A stretch of DNA of 31,387 nt from a virus. Below are positions 20,594 through 28,502 of the stretch, piece by piece (the stretch's first letter is position 1; each line of letters starts with the position of its first letter). The DNA is taken from the IMG/VR virus record IMGVR_UViG_3300030060_000325, positions 1,070 to 32,456 of that record; one strand, given 5' to 3'. The position numbers were made by a program, and so were the translations under genes. The notes under the pieces were generated by a model that saw only the letters and a list, made by a program, of their open reading frames with translations, was not told the DNA's origin and did not search any database.

Positions 20594-23318
20594 CAAAAGT
20601 ATTTGACCTTCTCATTATTGCTAACACTGTCATTGGCAAAGGCTGTGATTGTCTTATGACTACCTTTGCATCATTATCATAGCCCGATGGAAAACTAATT
20701 TCTTTGTCGCCGTTAAACAGCGGCACAGCTTCATCCATAGCCATGCTGCTATCTCTAAAAGGCAATCTATCTAAATCTGTCACTGATGGCCCTAGCTCTG
20801 CCCCTACCGTGTTGAAAAACCTTGCTGTAACGCCATGTATGCGTTTTATTTTGCCTTGTGCTACACCATCTTCTGCACCAGCTTCCAGCCTAAGTGTTTC
20901 TATTGTTGATCTGTAACCAAAGCCAATATGAACCTTTGAGGCAGATCTATCTAGTGTGATTGCACCATTTGTTACTGTCTTATCTGGATGTGTTGAACCA
21001 TCAGCCAAAACAGACACAATCTCTCCTTCAAGATGATTTAGACTTGTTATTGATGTTGTCGCTGTACTGTCGTAAGTCAAACCACTATCCAAGAAAAAAG
21101 CATCTGTTACATCTTCTCCAAACTCTATCGGCTTGAGAAACTCTATGTGCCTTACAGTGCTGCCATTTATTTCTCTTTTGACAGACATATACACTTGATC
21201 TTCTGATCCGCTAGGTATCGCACTTATGCTCTCAACGATTGCCGCTGCCTGATTTGTTGTTGTAAGCCTAGTGGTGTCGGAGCTTTTTACAGACAAAAGC
21301 CCACCAGCCGTAGGAGATGTTTCCTTGATTGTCACAACTGCTGCTGCTGGGTTTTCTATCGTAAAATCTGCATGTGCGTTGATAGCTGTAAAGATATTAT
21401 CTGCTGTTACATTGTTTGATGTATTTGGTCTAAATCCAAGTGATGAGGACGGTGCTGAGCTACCAACCGCCTCTGATGTAAATGTAACAGCTGTGCCATC
21501 ACTTTTAGTGAATGTGAGCGTTGTGCCTACCGCTATATTGGCAAAATCGCTTACTGTAACAGTTGCGTGTGCGCTTGTTCCGCCTATAGTGTGGTCATGC
21601 CAGCCAACAGCATTGTTAGCCCTATCGTATGTAAGGCCAATCAAACGTCCATCTGTGTGAACAAACCAAAGTATTAGCTCTGGTTCTTGCTGCCACACCA
21701 TGTCAGTCAAGCCGCCCTTTGTAATATGTTCTGCAAGAATTGTAAGATCAATGCCAAGCAATCCATCTGTATCAAGATTGAAGGTAATCTCTTTTACTTT
21801 CTCCTGACCTTTTTGGATAAGTATTGTGCTGTTGCCAGCCCTTACAGGACGCACCTCAGAACAGCCAAATGTTGTTTCTCGCAGCACATTGACGTTTGTG
21901 GGTGAAACAGGCGTTGAGCCTGTACCACCAGACAAGGTAAACTCTGAACTTGTGGTAAGTATTTGCAGAAATCTTGCTGGCAATAAATGCCTTATGACGT
22001 TTACTTTGTCAGATGCAATCGTAAAGTTTACTGCCGAATCATCTAGTGTGCCTGGGGTATGGTTCTCAAAGTCAGCACTCACTGAACCAAATATCGTTTG
22101 TGGTTGTCCTGTAGTGCCAGCAAAGTACAGACGTTGCTCGTAAAAACCAACCGCCTTTGGAAACGCCTGATCTCCACCAAAAGCACCTAATGACCACTTT
22201 GTTGTTGTATTGCCGCCTCCAACTACACTAGCTGGCAACACACCATTTTCGTTTTTAAATAGTGCTGTAACCTCTGTTGCGCTTGTAAAGTTGGTAATTT
22301 TTACAAACCCTGACCCACTATGCTGGAACTCCCATGTGATTGAGCCATAAGTTTCTGAACCAGATAAATGTACAGGTGGGCTAGTGCCACTAGATTGTGA
22401 TCCAGAATTGGTTTTTTTATAAACATTATCACCCTGACGCACTAAATTATTTTGGGCATAACTTGTGCTTGCTGCCCATGCGTCATGCTCTACCTCAATA
22501 ACCTCTCTAAAGCGTATAAGTCTTCCTACATCTGCTGATGCAAATAAATCTGCTGACGCTGTAATAGTTACACTGCCAGTATTTGCAGAAGAAGACAAAG
22601 TTGTGTCAGTTATGTTTTCATCAAGATATGGGCCGTCTGTAAAATCTATGTCAGCAAGTGTAAAACTTGTTGCTGTCGTTCTTGTCAGCTTTGCTGGCTC
22701 ATGGCTTTTGTGTGCAAGAAACAAAACATCTGCTGATTGAGCGTGAGTGATTTCAAATATATCTGTGACACTGTAAGTGGTTGTTACCTCAACTATCTTG
22801 CCAACTGTGCCGCCACTTGTGTATGTGGTAAACGCACTGCTGTTGATGCCTGACAACTCAAAGGTATTCGTTGTTTTGTTTGCTACAGTAAACTCAAGGT
22901 TGTTTACCTCTGTCATGCCAGCAACAGACTTGATAAACACCCTGTCACCATCACTCAAGCCATGTGAGTTTGCAGTGACCACTGCTGGGTTTGCTTTTGT
23001 GATTGCAGTTATGTTGGTGGTTGCTTCTGTAAGTATGCCGCCATCTTTGTAGAATCTTATGTAGGTTGCACCAAACTCAAGCACATAAGCCTGCTCATCG
23101 CTAAACTCAAAGTTAATAAGCCTTACCTTGCCACCGTCTTTTGAGCGTCCAGCAAAGAAAGAACCTGGCCTTCTAGTCACGCCACCAGAAGGAAAGCCCA
23201 TCATATTATTTACTGTTTGTGCTGCCTCGTTATATTTCTGAAGGTCTATCCTGCCTTCAAGTTTAGGCGATATCTCCCCAGCCCGAAAGTTGGTGATGAT
23301 GGTAGAAACTCTTGCCAT
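20586..23318 (-). CDS. Tail tubular protein B, nozzle (gp12-like), 910 aa
   Basis: Begins ARVSTIITNFRAGEISPKLE, GRIDLQKYNEAAQTVNNMMG and FPSGGVTRRPGSFFAG, the classic opening of gp12-like nozzle proteins. Later conserved blocks include FYEQRLYFAGTTGQPQTIFG, FTIASDKVNVIRHLLPARFL and REINGSTVRHIEFL. It forms the tail nozzle, where fibres attach. T7 gp12 is about 794 aa. The extra length includes a CBM5/12-like patch (HDAWAASTSYAQNNLVRQGD, about 278-315) and a beta-rich insert of about 110 residues (about 583-692). It follows tail tube A by 2 bases. Confidence 0.9.
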   Translation of the reverse strand: MARVSTIITNFRAGEISPKLEGRIDLQKYNEAAQTVNNMMGFPSGGVTRRPGSFFAGRSKDGGKVRLINFEFSDEQAYVLEFGATYIRFYKDGGILTEATTNITAITKANPAVVTANSHGLSDGDRVFIKSVAGMTEVNNLEFTVANKTTNTFELSGINSSAFTTYTSGGTVGKIVEVTTTYSVTDIFEITHAQSADVLFLAHKSHEPAKLTRTTATSFTLADIDFTDGPYLDENITDTTLSSSANTGSVTITASADLFASADVGRLIRFREVIEVEHDAWAASTSYAQNNLVRQGDNVYKKTNSGSQSSGTSPPVHLSGSETYGSITWEFQHSGSGFVKITNFTSATEVTALFKNENGVLPASVVGGGNTTTKWSLGAFGGDQAFPKAVGFYEQRLYFAGTTGQPQTIFGSVSADFENHTPGTLDDSAVNFTIASDKVNVIRHLLPARFLQILTTSSEFTLSGGTGSTPVSPTNVNVLRETTFGCSEVRPVRAGNSTILIQKGQEKVKEITFNLDTDGLLGIDLTILAEHITKGGLTDMVWQQEPELILWFVHTDGRLIGLTYDRANNAVGWHDHTIGGTSAHATVTVSDFANIAVGTTLTFTKSDGTAVTFTSEAVGSSAPSSSLGFRPNTSNNVTADNIFTAINAHADFTIENPAAAVVTIKETSPTAGGLLSVKSSDTTRLTTTNQAAAIVESISAIPSGSEDQVYMSVKREINGSTVRHIEFLKPIEFGEDVTDAFFLDSGLTYDSTATTSITSLNHLEGEIVSVLADGSTHPDKTVTNGAITLDRSASKVHIGFGYRSTIETLRLEAGAEDGVAQGKIKRIHGVTARFFNTVGAELGPSVTDLDRLPFRDSSMAMDEAVPLFNGDKEISFPSGYDNDAKVVIRQSQPLPMTVLAIMRRSNTFDA

Positions 23319-23320
23319 GC

Positions 23321-23917
23321 TTACAACCTGATGTTCGTAAAGTCATCTGCTTGTGGCTGCTCTGGGAAGCCTTCCATACTGTCAACACCCTTTGCCTCTT
23401 TCAAGCGGTCTTCATAGATTGCTATCATGCCCTGAGATACGCTGTTACTACCTGTAATGTTGTAGGCTATCTCTGCTGCTAATCTTGCGGATATAGCTTT
23501 GTTTAGAAGGCTGTCATACTGCTCTGTGTCTGTTACTCGCCCTATGTAAATAATATTACAAGTACCTTCGTTAGATAAAACCTTACGGCCCTCTATCTTA
23601 AACATTACGTTGCTGTCATAAGCTGCAACATCGTTGTTTACATTGCTATTCCAGAAGGACAGCACACGCAAACAAAAAGGATCTGTAGGCAAAGAATACT
23701 GAAATGAAAAGCCGAAAGCTGGCGTATCTGTGTCTTTTGCTAACGCTCTTCTGGTGATTGCTATGTTCCAAGGATGTGAGCGTAAAACAGCATCCCTTAC
23801 ATCATCAAAGTTACCGTTGCATAATCTAGCTTCTTTTGAGTTTTCTGTAAGAGATGTGATGTTTGCAGCACCCAGAAGATCCAAAGCTCTGTTACATAAA
23901 TCTACAACTGATGCCAT
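23321..23917 (-). CDS. Tail tubular protein A, adaptor (gp11-like), 198 aa
   Basis: Opens MASVVDLCNRALDLLGAANI, TSLTENSKEARLCNGNFDDV and RDAVLRSHPWNIAITRRALA, matching gp11-like gatekeeper/adaptor proteins ('lcN.AL..lG...I.sl...s..A..c...y...rd.vLr.hpW.fA..r..La'). The length equals T7 gp11 (196 aa). It joins the portal ring to the nozzle. The Shine-Dalgarno AAGG lies within a small hairpin at 23925-23941, so its translation may be controlled by structure. Confidence 0.9.
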   Translation of the reverse strand: MASVVDLCNRALDLLGAANITSLTENSKEARLCNGNFDDVRDAVLRSHPWNIAITRRALAKDTDTPAFGFSFQYSLPTDPFCLRVLSFWNSNVNNDVAAYDSNVMFKIEGRKVLSNEGTCNIIYIGRVTDTEQYDSLLNKAISARLAAEIAYNITGSNSVSQGMIAIYEDRLKEAKGVDSMEGFPEQPQADDFTNIRL

Positions 23918-23924
23918 AGCAAAA

Positions 23925-23983
23925 ACCTTTTACAATAAGGTGAATGGGCAACCAACTAGGATTGGCGTTGCGTTAGTTGCCCA
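23925..23983 (-). promoter_or_regulatory. Two hairpins upstream of the tail tube gene
   Basis: Read on the minus strand, TGGGCAAC (23983-23976) pairs with GTTGCCCA (23952-23945) around a 23-base loop. ACCTT (23941-23937) then pairs with AAGGT (23929-23925), followed by four T. The second stem contains the AAGG Shine-Dalgarno of the gp11-like gene. Together they could trim the transcript after the capsid genes and lower tail-protein expression. Stability has not been computed. Confidence 0.45.
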
Positions 23984-24061
23984 AACATTCTTAGTTTACA
24001 ACGTAGTGAATAATGAACGACATATCACCGCCAGTGCCACCAGTGGCATTGAATGTTGCGG

Positions 24062-24454
24062 CTATGTAGTTGACGCTCCTGCATTTGTATACAGTTTCGC
24101 ACCAATCGTGTTGATGTCTGCCACCTCTGTCCTCAGATCAGCCACGGCTGTTGTGCCGTCTGCTACTGATGTTGCAAAGAAGTCTTCGTCAACAACAGTA
24201 CCATCTGTCTGATAGATGCCAACATTAAACGTACAGCTACCACCCAAAGCATCTGCTGCAACCTGTATGGCTGTAATAGATGCGTTACTTGGGATAGGTG
24301 CTAACATGACAATATCATTGTCTGTGCTATCACCAGCAGCTAACGCAATAGTACCTTGAGCAACACGCAAAACACCGTGTAGCTCTTGGCTGTCATTGGC
24401 AATCTGTGGAGAGGCTTCAAAATTAGCTACAAGATCTGAATTTTTCGTAGTCAT
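24062..24454 (-). CDS. Head fibre/decoration-like protein, probably truncated by a one-base deletion
   Basis: As written, 130 aa: MTTKNSDLVANFEASPQIAN, a LHGVLRVAQGTIALAAGDST strand region, IVMLAPIPSNASITAIQVAA, then GGSCTFNVGIYQTDGTVVDE, stopping at GASTT. This is the layout of small beta-rich head proteins encoded next to phage capsid genes. Such proteins usually go on to a final strand like 'fivyYVv'. Exactly that is present in the next frame: from 24068 to 23991 the DNA reads YIAATFNATGG and ends MSFIIHYVVN before a TAA. Adding one A in the AA of TCAACTACATAG restores a protein of about 154 aa. Good AAGGAG Shine-Dalgarno upstream. Confidence 0.7.
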   Translation of the reverse strand: MTTKNSDLVANFEASPQIANDSQELHGVLRVAQGTIALAAGDSTDNDIVMLAPIPSNASITAIQVAADALGGSCTFNVGIYQTDGTVVDEDFFATSVADGTTAVADLRTEVADINTIGAKLYTNAGASTT

Positions 24455-24467
24455 AATTTACCACTCC

Positions 24468-25331
24468 TTATGCTGATTCGTCACAGTCAATCTGGACAAC
24501 TTTTTCTTCTTCCATGCGAGTAGAGCCGATGCTCATGCAATAGTAGACTTGTGTTGCGTAACCTTTGTCGGAACGCTCGTCTATTCTTGCCATTACATCT
24601 TTACCAATCGCCAGAGCAAGACCATCCTCTGCCCATGCAAAACATGAACGGATGTTGCCAGCTTTTGACAAACGATTTGATACGATGAAGGTAAAGCCCA
24701 TGAACTGGTCTACCTCACCTTGGACTAACGCTTTGACCGTGTTGAAGTCGCTGCTTGTGACGTTTGTGTCACCTAACAGTGCTTCAATCTGATCTGGGCC
24801 AACAGCGATATAGCGTGGTATTGATGGATCAACTGACGCAAGATCTAGGGTCTTTTTTGCAGTCCTTAGTTTTGCAACAGTCAAGTCAGCACTACCATCA
24901 GCGATTTGCTGACCAGCAGGAAGCGCAGTTGATGTGCTTCCTGTCTCACCAGTAAATGCTGTGCCTAAAGCTGCTGAGATGATTTCATCATCCATCGCTC
25001 TACCCAGTGCAAAAGCAGCAGCCTGTGCATAAGCGGATGTCGGGTCAATCAACATACGAACTTTATCCTGCTCATCGATTAGATCAGCATATTCGTAGTC
25101 CACAAGGGTCACACGACGCCTTGCATGGGGTGTGTCGATCTGGGGAGTGTCGGCATGTCTCGTTGTACGCTTCTGCGCTGTTGCCTTGCCCACCTGATCA
25201 AAGAAGGCATTTTTGCCCTGCATGCTCTCTACACGCACAGCATCACGCAAAAGAGAACCTTTTTGCTGTGATAGCATCTGCACGTTTGCAGAGTATTGCT
25301 GGACAAATGCCGTGGTTACTTCGATAGACAT
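24468..25331 (-). CDS. Major capsid protein, 287 aa
   Basis: Starts MSIEVTTAFVQQYSANVQML, SQQKGSLLRDAVRVESMQGK and NAFFDQVG. The middle has LVDYEYADLIDEQDKVRMLI, DPTSAYAQAAAFALGRAMDD and EIISAALGTAFTGE, and the end has the typical P-domain/A-domain pattern with GFTFIVSNRLSKAG and RSCFAWAEDGLALAIG. These are features of an HK97-fold phage capsid family found with T7-like tails, shorter than T7 gp10A (about 345 aa). A strong Shine-Dalgarno (AAGGAG six bases from ATG) fits high expression. Located after the scaffold as expected. Confidence 0.85.
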   Translation of the reverse strand: MSIEVTTAFVQQYSANVQMLSQQKGSLLRDAVRVESMQGKNAFFDQVGKATAQKRTTRHADTPQIDTPHARRRVTLVDYEYADLIDEQDKVRMLIDPTSAYAQAAAFALGRAMDDEIISAALGTAFTGETGSTSTALPAGQQIADGSADLTVAKLRTAKKTLDLASVDPSIPRYIAVGPDQIEALLGDTNVTSSDFNTVKALVQGEVDQFMGFTFIVSNRLSKAGNIRSCFAWAEDGLALAIGKDVMARIDERSDKGYATQVYYCMSIGSTRMEEEKVVQIDCDESA

Positions 25332-25373
25332 CTCTGTCTCCTTTTACCAAGTTACATTTGATTTTGCAGATTG

Positions 25374-25592
25374 CTACCCGATAGCTCGGACACTCCTAGA
25401 ATTTTTGGCCTTCTTGTGGCCTTCGTCTTTCCGATTGTCATCAGGACGAGTTTTCTCGCTCCCCTGCATTACCCACTCATAGTACAAGTCTGCAAGTAGG
25501 TGTGGTTGGAGTATATCACGACTTTTACCATTTTCAACAGCAAGTCTTAAACACTCCAACCTAATTTCTTTTTTTGTCAAACCTTCATCCAT
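25374..25592 (-). CDS. Small protein between scaffold and capsid genes, 72 aa
   Basis: Reads MDEGLTKKEIRLECLRLAVE, NGKSRDILQPHLLADLYYEW and VMQGSEKTRPDDNRKDEGHK with a basic tail. 'RleCLrLA.......D.....a..yyeWv..G' is a short domain often found next to phage capsid genes and has no assigned activity. A role in head assembly or completion is the most likely from position. It overlaps the scaffold gene end by 8 bases. Confidence 0.65.
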   Translation of the reverse strand: MDEGLTKKEIRLECLRLAVENGKSRDILQPHLLADLYYEWVMQGSEKTRPDDNRKDEGHKKAKNSRSVRAIG

Positions 25593-26430
25593 GTATGACT
25601 TCCATTAACTCTTGCACCCGATTAACCGCCCTGTCTCTCGCAAGGGCATCTCTGCTGGTGTAATCTGGGCCTCGCATGATTGCATCTACTTCAGCTTGTG
25701 CTGTCTGCTTTGTCATGTGATTTACCTGTGAGCTTTCCTTTACTGTGTCTTCACTTGTCACAGATTGTTTGAACTCTGCAAACTTTGCAAATGTCTTGAT
25801 AAACTCTGGATGATCTCCCAAGTTTGTACCATCTGCCAAAGCGATATTTGTAATAGATTCAACGTCAGAAAACTCTTTAGCTACAGCTTTTGCTCTCTCC
25901 ACATTCTGCTCATAAGCAGAACCCCACTCAGCTTTAAGTGCCGCAACAGAATCTACTTGCGCCTGATGTTTTACATCTGCATCTGCTTGCACAGATTTTT
26001 CAACAGCACCCTTGTAGTATTCAAGAATGGCACTAGCAGCAGATGGGGTCAGACGATTTTTGTGAGCTATTTCTGAAAACTCTTTTGCTACATCTTCTGT
26101 AACTATCTGACCATCTACAGGTATTTCATATCCTGTTGCTGCCTCTGGTCTGCCAAGTCTGTCAGCAATCCTGTCCAAGTCTTCATCTGTAGGATTGGCT
26201 GGCAGTGGCAACTTGTCTGCCCCCAGCAACTTCGACTGATTGACGTATGACCTTGCTAAGTTTGGTATATCTTTGATAGGTGAAAGACTTGGATGCTCTC
26301 GCAAGTCCTCTGGTATCATGTTCAAAAACTCGTTACCAGACCCCCCTGACGCTACCTCTGCTGGCGTTTCTACCGCTGGTGCAGGGGTTGCCTCTGGCTG
26401 GGCTACCTGTTCGGCGTTTTCTAATGACAT
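25585..26430 (-). CDS. Capsid assembly scaffolding protein, 281 aa
   Basis: The N-terminus is acidic and Pro/Ala-rich (QVAQPEATPAPAVETPAEVA). Then come NEFLNMIPEDLREHPSLSPI, KDIPNLARSYVNQSKLLGAD and KLPLPANPTDEDLDRIADRL, GRPEAATGYEIP, followed by helical AALKAEWGSAYEQNVERAKA. 'FL..ipe.lr..psl..i.d...Lak.yv..q...g....lp....d' is the standard scaffold pattern in phages with this capsid type. It guides procapsid assembly and then leaves. T7 gp9 is about 307 aa. The start overlaps the Bbp19-like stop by one base. Confidence 0.85.
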   Translation of the reverse strand: MSLENAEQVAQPEATPAPAVETPAEVASGGSGNEFLNMIPEDLREHPSLSPIKDIPNLARSYVNQSKLLGADKLPLPANPTDEDLDRIADRLGRPEAATGYEIPVDGQIVTEDVAKEFSEIAHKNRLTPSAASAILEYYKGAVEKSVQADADVKHQAQVDSVAALKAEWGSAYEQNVERAKAVAKEFSDVESITNIALADGTNLGDHPEFIKTFAKFAEFKQSVTSEDTVKESSQVNHMTKQTAQAEVDAIMRGPDYTSRDALARDRAVNRVQELMEVIHG

Positions 26431-26636
26431 TACTGCTCCTCTCTCATCATGTTGTAAACGTGAAGAATGACTGCTCTCTTGCCCTCTTCATAAGCTGTTG
26501 CGTTGGCATCGCCAGCAACATAACTAGGCGTTCTAAAGTTACACCTAGCCTCCAGATCAGCCAGAACTTTACTTCCGCTGTCTGTATTAAATGTTTGTTT
26601 ATACAGGTCTTTTAGTTTGTCTATCTGTTGGTTCAC
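26430..26636 (-). CDS. Bbp19-like small protein, 68 aa
   Basis: Reads MNQQIDKLKDLYKQTFNTDS, GSKVLADLEARCNFRTPSYV, then AGDANATAYEEGKRAVILHV. The pattern 'y...F.t..G..vL.dL...........f..gd...t...eGkR.v.lhi..m' matches the Bbp19 family, found between portal and scaffold genes in podoviruses. Structural accessory of unknown role. Overlaps the portal gene as ATGA. Confidence 0.75.
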   Translation of the reverse strand: MNQQIDKLKDLYKQTFNTDSGSKVLADLEARCNFRTPSYVAGDANATAYEEGKRAVILHVYNMMREEQ

Positions 26637-28225
26637 TTGCTTATCATTCTGCTGGCCTGTGCAAGCTGCGCTACATTCTGCACATCTTCAGAATCTTGCA
26701 TGGCTTCTGCCTGTCTTGCTTGCTCTTCTGCCCTTACCTGTCTTGTCTGTTGTATTTCTGCCTCTGACCTTAATGTAGTTTTTGGAACGCCAAGAGATTC
26801 TGTAACGTGCCTTACCAATCCATCTGGGTCTATGTGGTCACCCACAGGCAGTAATTGTGCCAGTGGCATAAGTATTTCCAACGCTTTCATTGTACTGTTA
26901 AGGCCGCTTGACTTCTGCGCACGAGCCAGTGGTGACACATATTCTATATCCACATCACGCCCCTGTAGTATTTCTGGTGCTTGTTGTAACATATCTGCTC
27001 TAAGCATTAGGGCAAACACACGGTCTATAAGTGGACGTAGCATTTCATTCTTAAGGCGATCTAAAGCTGGGCCTATCACTCTCATCTGTTCTTGCTGACG
27101 CTGCACTACTTCTGTTGCAGTCATGTTTGGCCCACCGCCTGTAAGAAGCTGGTCTACATAAAAAGCTGACCTGATGGCCTCTCTGCGCTGCTGTTCCATA
27201 TTCAAACCGATAGGGATGTTTGCGCCTGTGTTTAATGGTGTAATGGTATCTCTTGTACCGCTTCTAAAGAAGTTCAATCCCCCTGGCTGTGTTCGGATTG
27301 GGAGGAGAAATCCATCATCAGGAACAAGTAGGGGAGGGTCTATTTGTTTCTGAGCAGCTTGTATGATGGTCTTAGACATAAGATTTAACATCTTTACATC
27401 AGGCAACGCCACCATAGCAGGGGAACGCCCCATTATCTCACCTGTTGCCTTCAAAAACCGTGGGACAATGTAAGGGAACTCTTGGAAGCCACTCTCTGAC
27501 AACATAGAAGATGATTCCATATCTATATAAATAGATGCGAAAGGCATATTCTTATTGTCTATCTTTTCTGAATCTCTATCCTCTCTAGGCATAACGATAT
27601 GAAGTAACTCAATGTCTTCATCTGGTTTGTCTTGAAACTTCTTCATAATGTATTCAGTTACATTCTCCTGCCCAAACCTTTGCACAACTTGTCGTGCTGG
27701 GCTTTTGTATGATCTAAATACTGTATCAACTATGCCAAACTGGTTTTCCTGCACATAAAACTCTGAGATATGTCTTGTGCTAAAACGTAAGGCATCTTCT
27801 TCCATCTCAACAAACATACAACCTGTGCCAAACACAACAAGGTCTACATACATCTCATGCACTTCAGTGCCAAAGTTTGACTGGTTGAAGGCTCTCATCA
27901 TACGCATACTGGTATCTTGCAGCCATTCTTTTACATCATCATCCCTGCCTAAGTTTTCTTCTTTAAGGTCAAGGTGAAACCAAGGCATAGCTCCACTGGT
28001 CAACATACCGTGTAAGCTAGATGACAACAGGTCTACAGCTTGCAACGCTGTGCTGTCAAAGATAAGCTCCATGCGCTTATCTCCCCTAGAACGACTTTTA
28101 ACAACGTCAGCTTTTCTAGGAAGCATAAAGTCAGCCAACTCTTGATAGTGGCTGTTCCAGTTGTCTCTTTGCGTTTTCACATGCTCGTATCTGCTGACAA
28201 GAGCCTTGGTAAAGTTTTTGTCCAT
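26633..28225 (-). CDS. Portal (head-tail connector) protein, 530 aa
   Basis: Contains RYEHVKTQRDNWNSHYQELA, DFMLPRKADV, LIFDSTALQAVDLLSSSLHG and MLTSGAMPWFHLDL, the well-known N-terminal region of gp8-like podovirus connectors. Later it has YVDLVVFGTGCMFVEMEEDA and PGGLNFFRSG. The length is almost the same as T7 gp8 (536 aa). The dodecamer occupies one capsid vertex, is the DNA gate for packaging, and binds tail tube A. The gene follows a 75-aa small protein by 3 bases and has no promoter of its own visible. Confidence 0.92.
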   Translation of the reverse strand: MDKNFTKALVSRYEHVKTQRDNWNSHYQELADFMLPRKADVVKSRSRGDKRMELIFDSTALQAVDLLSSSLHGMLTSGAMPWFHLDLKEENLGRDDDVKEWLQDTSMRMMRAFNQSNFGTEVHEMYVDLVVFGTGCMFVEMEEDALRFSTRHISEFYVQENQFGIVDTVFRSYKSPARQVVQRFGQENVTEYIMKKFQDKPDEDIELLHIVMPREDRDSEKIDNKNMPFASIYIDMESSSMLSESGFQEFPYIVPRFLKATGEIMGRSPAMVALPDVKMLNLMSKTIIQAAQKQIDPPLLVPDDGFLLPIRTQPGGLNFFRSGTRDTITPLNTGANIPIGLNMEQQRREAIRSAFYVDQLLTGGGPNMTATEVVQRQQEQMRVIGPALDRLKNEMLRPLIDRVFALMLRADMLQQAPEILQGRDVDIEYVSPLARAQKSSGLNSTMKALEILMPLAQLLPVGDHIDPDGLVRHVTESLGVPKTTLRSEAEIQQTRQVRAEEQARQAEAMQDSEDVQNVAQLAQASRMISK

Positions 28226-28228
28226 AAC

Positions 28229-28456
28229 CTATCCCAGTATGGTTGGAGTGCCACCGTATGAAGGAGATCCTTCACCTTCTACCATGCCGCCAGCAACAAT
28301 GGTTGACCTACGGCCTCTTTTTCTACGCTGTGTCCTTACTGCCTCATCAGCCATAGCCTCTGCACGAACTGTGTCTTCTTCACCCATTTCCGTAGGTGGA
28401 GGCGGTGGAGGCGGTGCTGGTGGCGGCGTAACTGTCTTAGGTTTTAGGAATGACAT
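28229..28456 (-). CDS. Small proline-rich protein before the portal, 75 aa
   Basis: Begins MSFLKPKTVTPPPAPPPPPP with ten or more prolines, then an acidic GEEDTVRAEAMADEAVRT, a basic RRKRGRRSTI, and ends GGTPTILG. The 'MsFL.PKt..PppaPPPPP........r...rr.grrsTi.tg.....' form is common beside terminase and portal genes. The poly-Pro stretch and basic cluster point to a binding linker. It may be a head-completion or packaging accessory, role unknown. AAGGAGATACAGCC precedes the ATG. Confidence 0.7.
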   Translation of the reverse strand: MSFLKPKTVTPPPAPPPPPPPTEMGEEDTVRAEAMADEAVRTQRRKRGRRSTIVAGGMVEGEGSPSYGGTPTILG

Positions 28457-28502
28457 GGCTGTATCTCCTTGTTTAATGCCATAGTATCACCTTTTTAACT
28501 TT

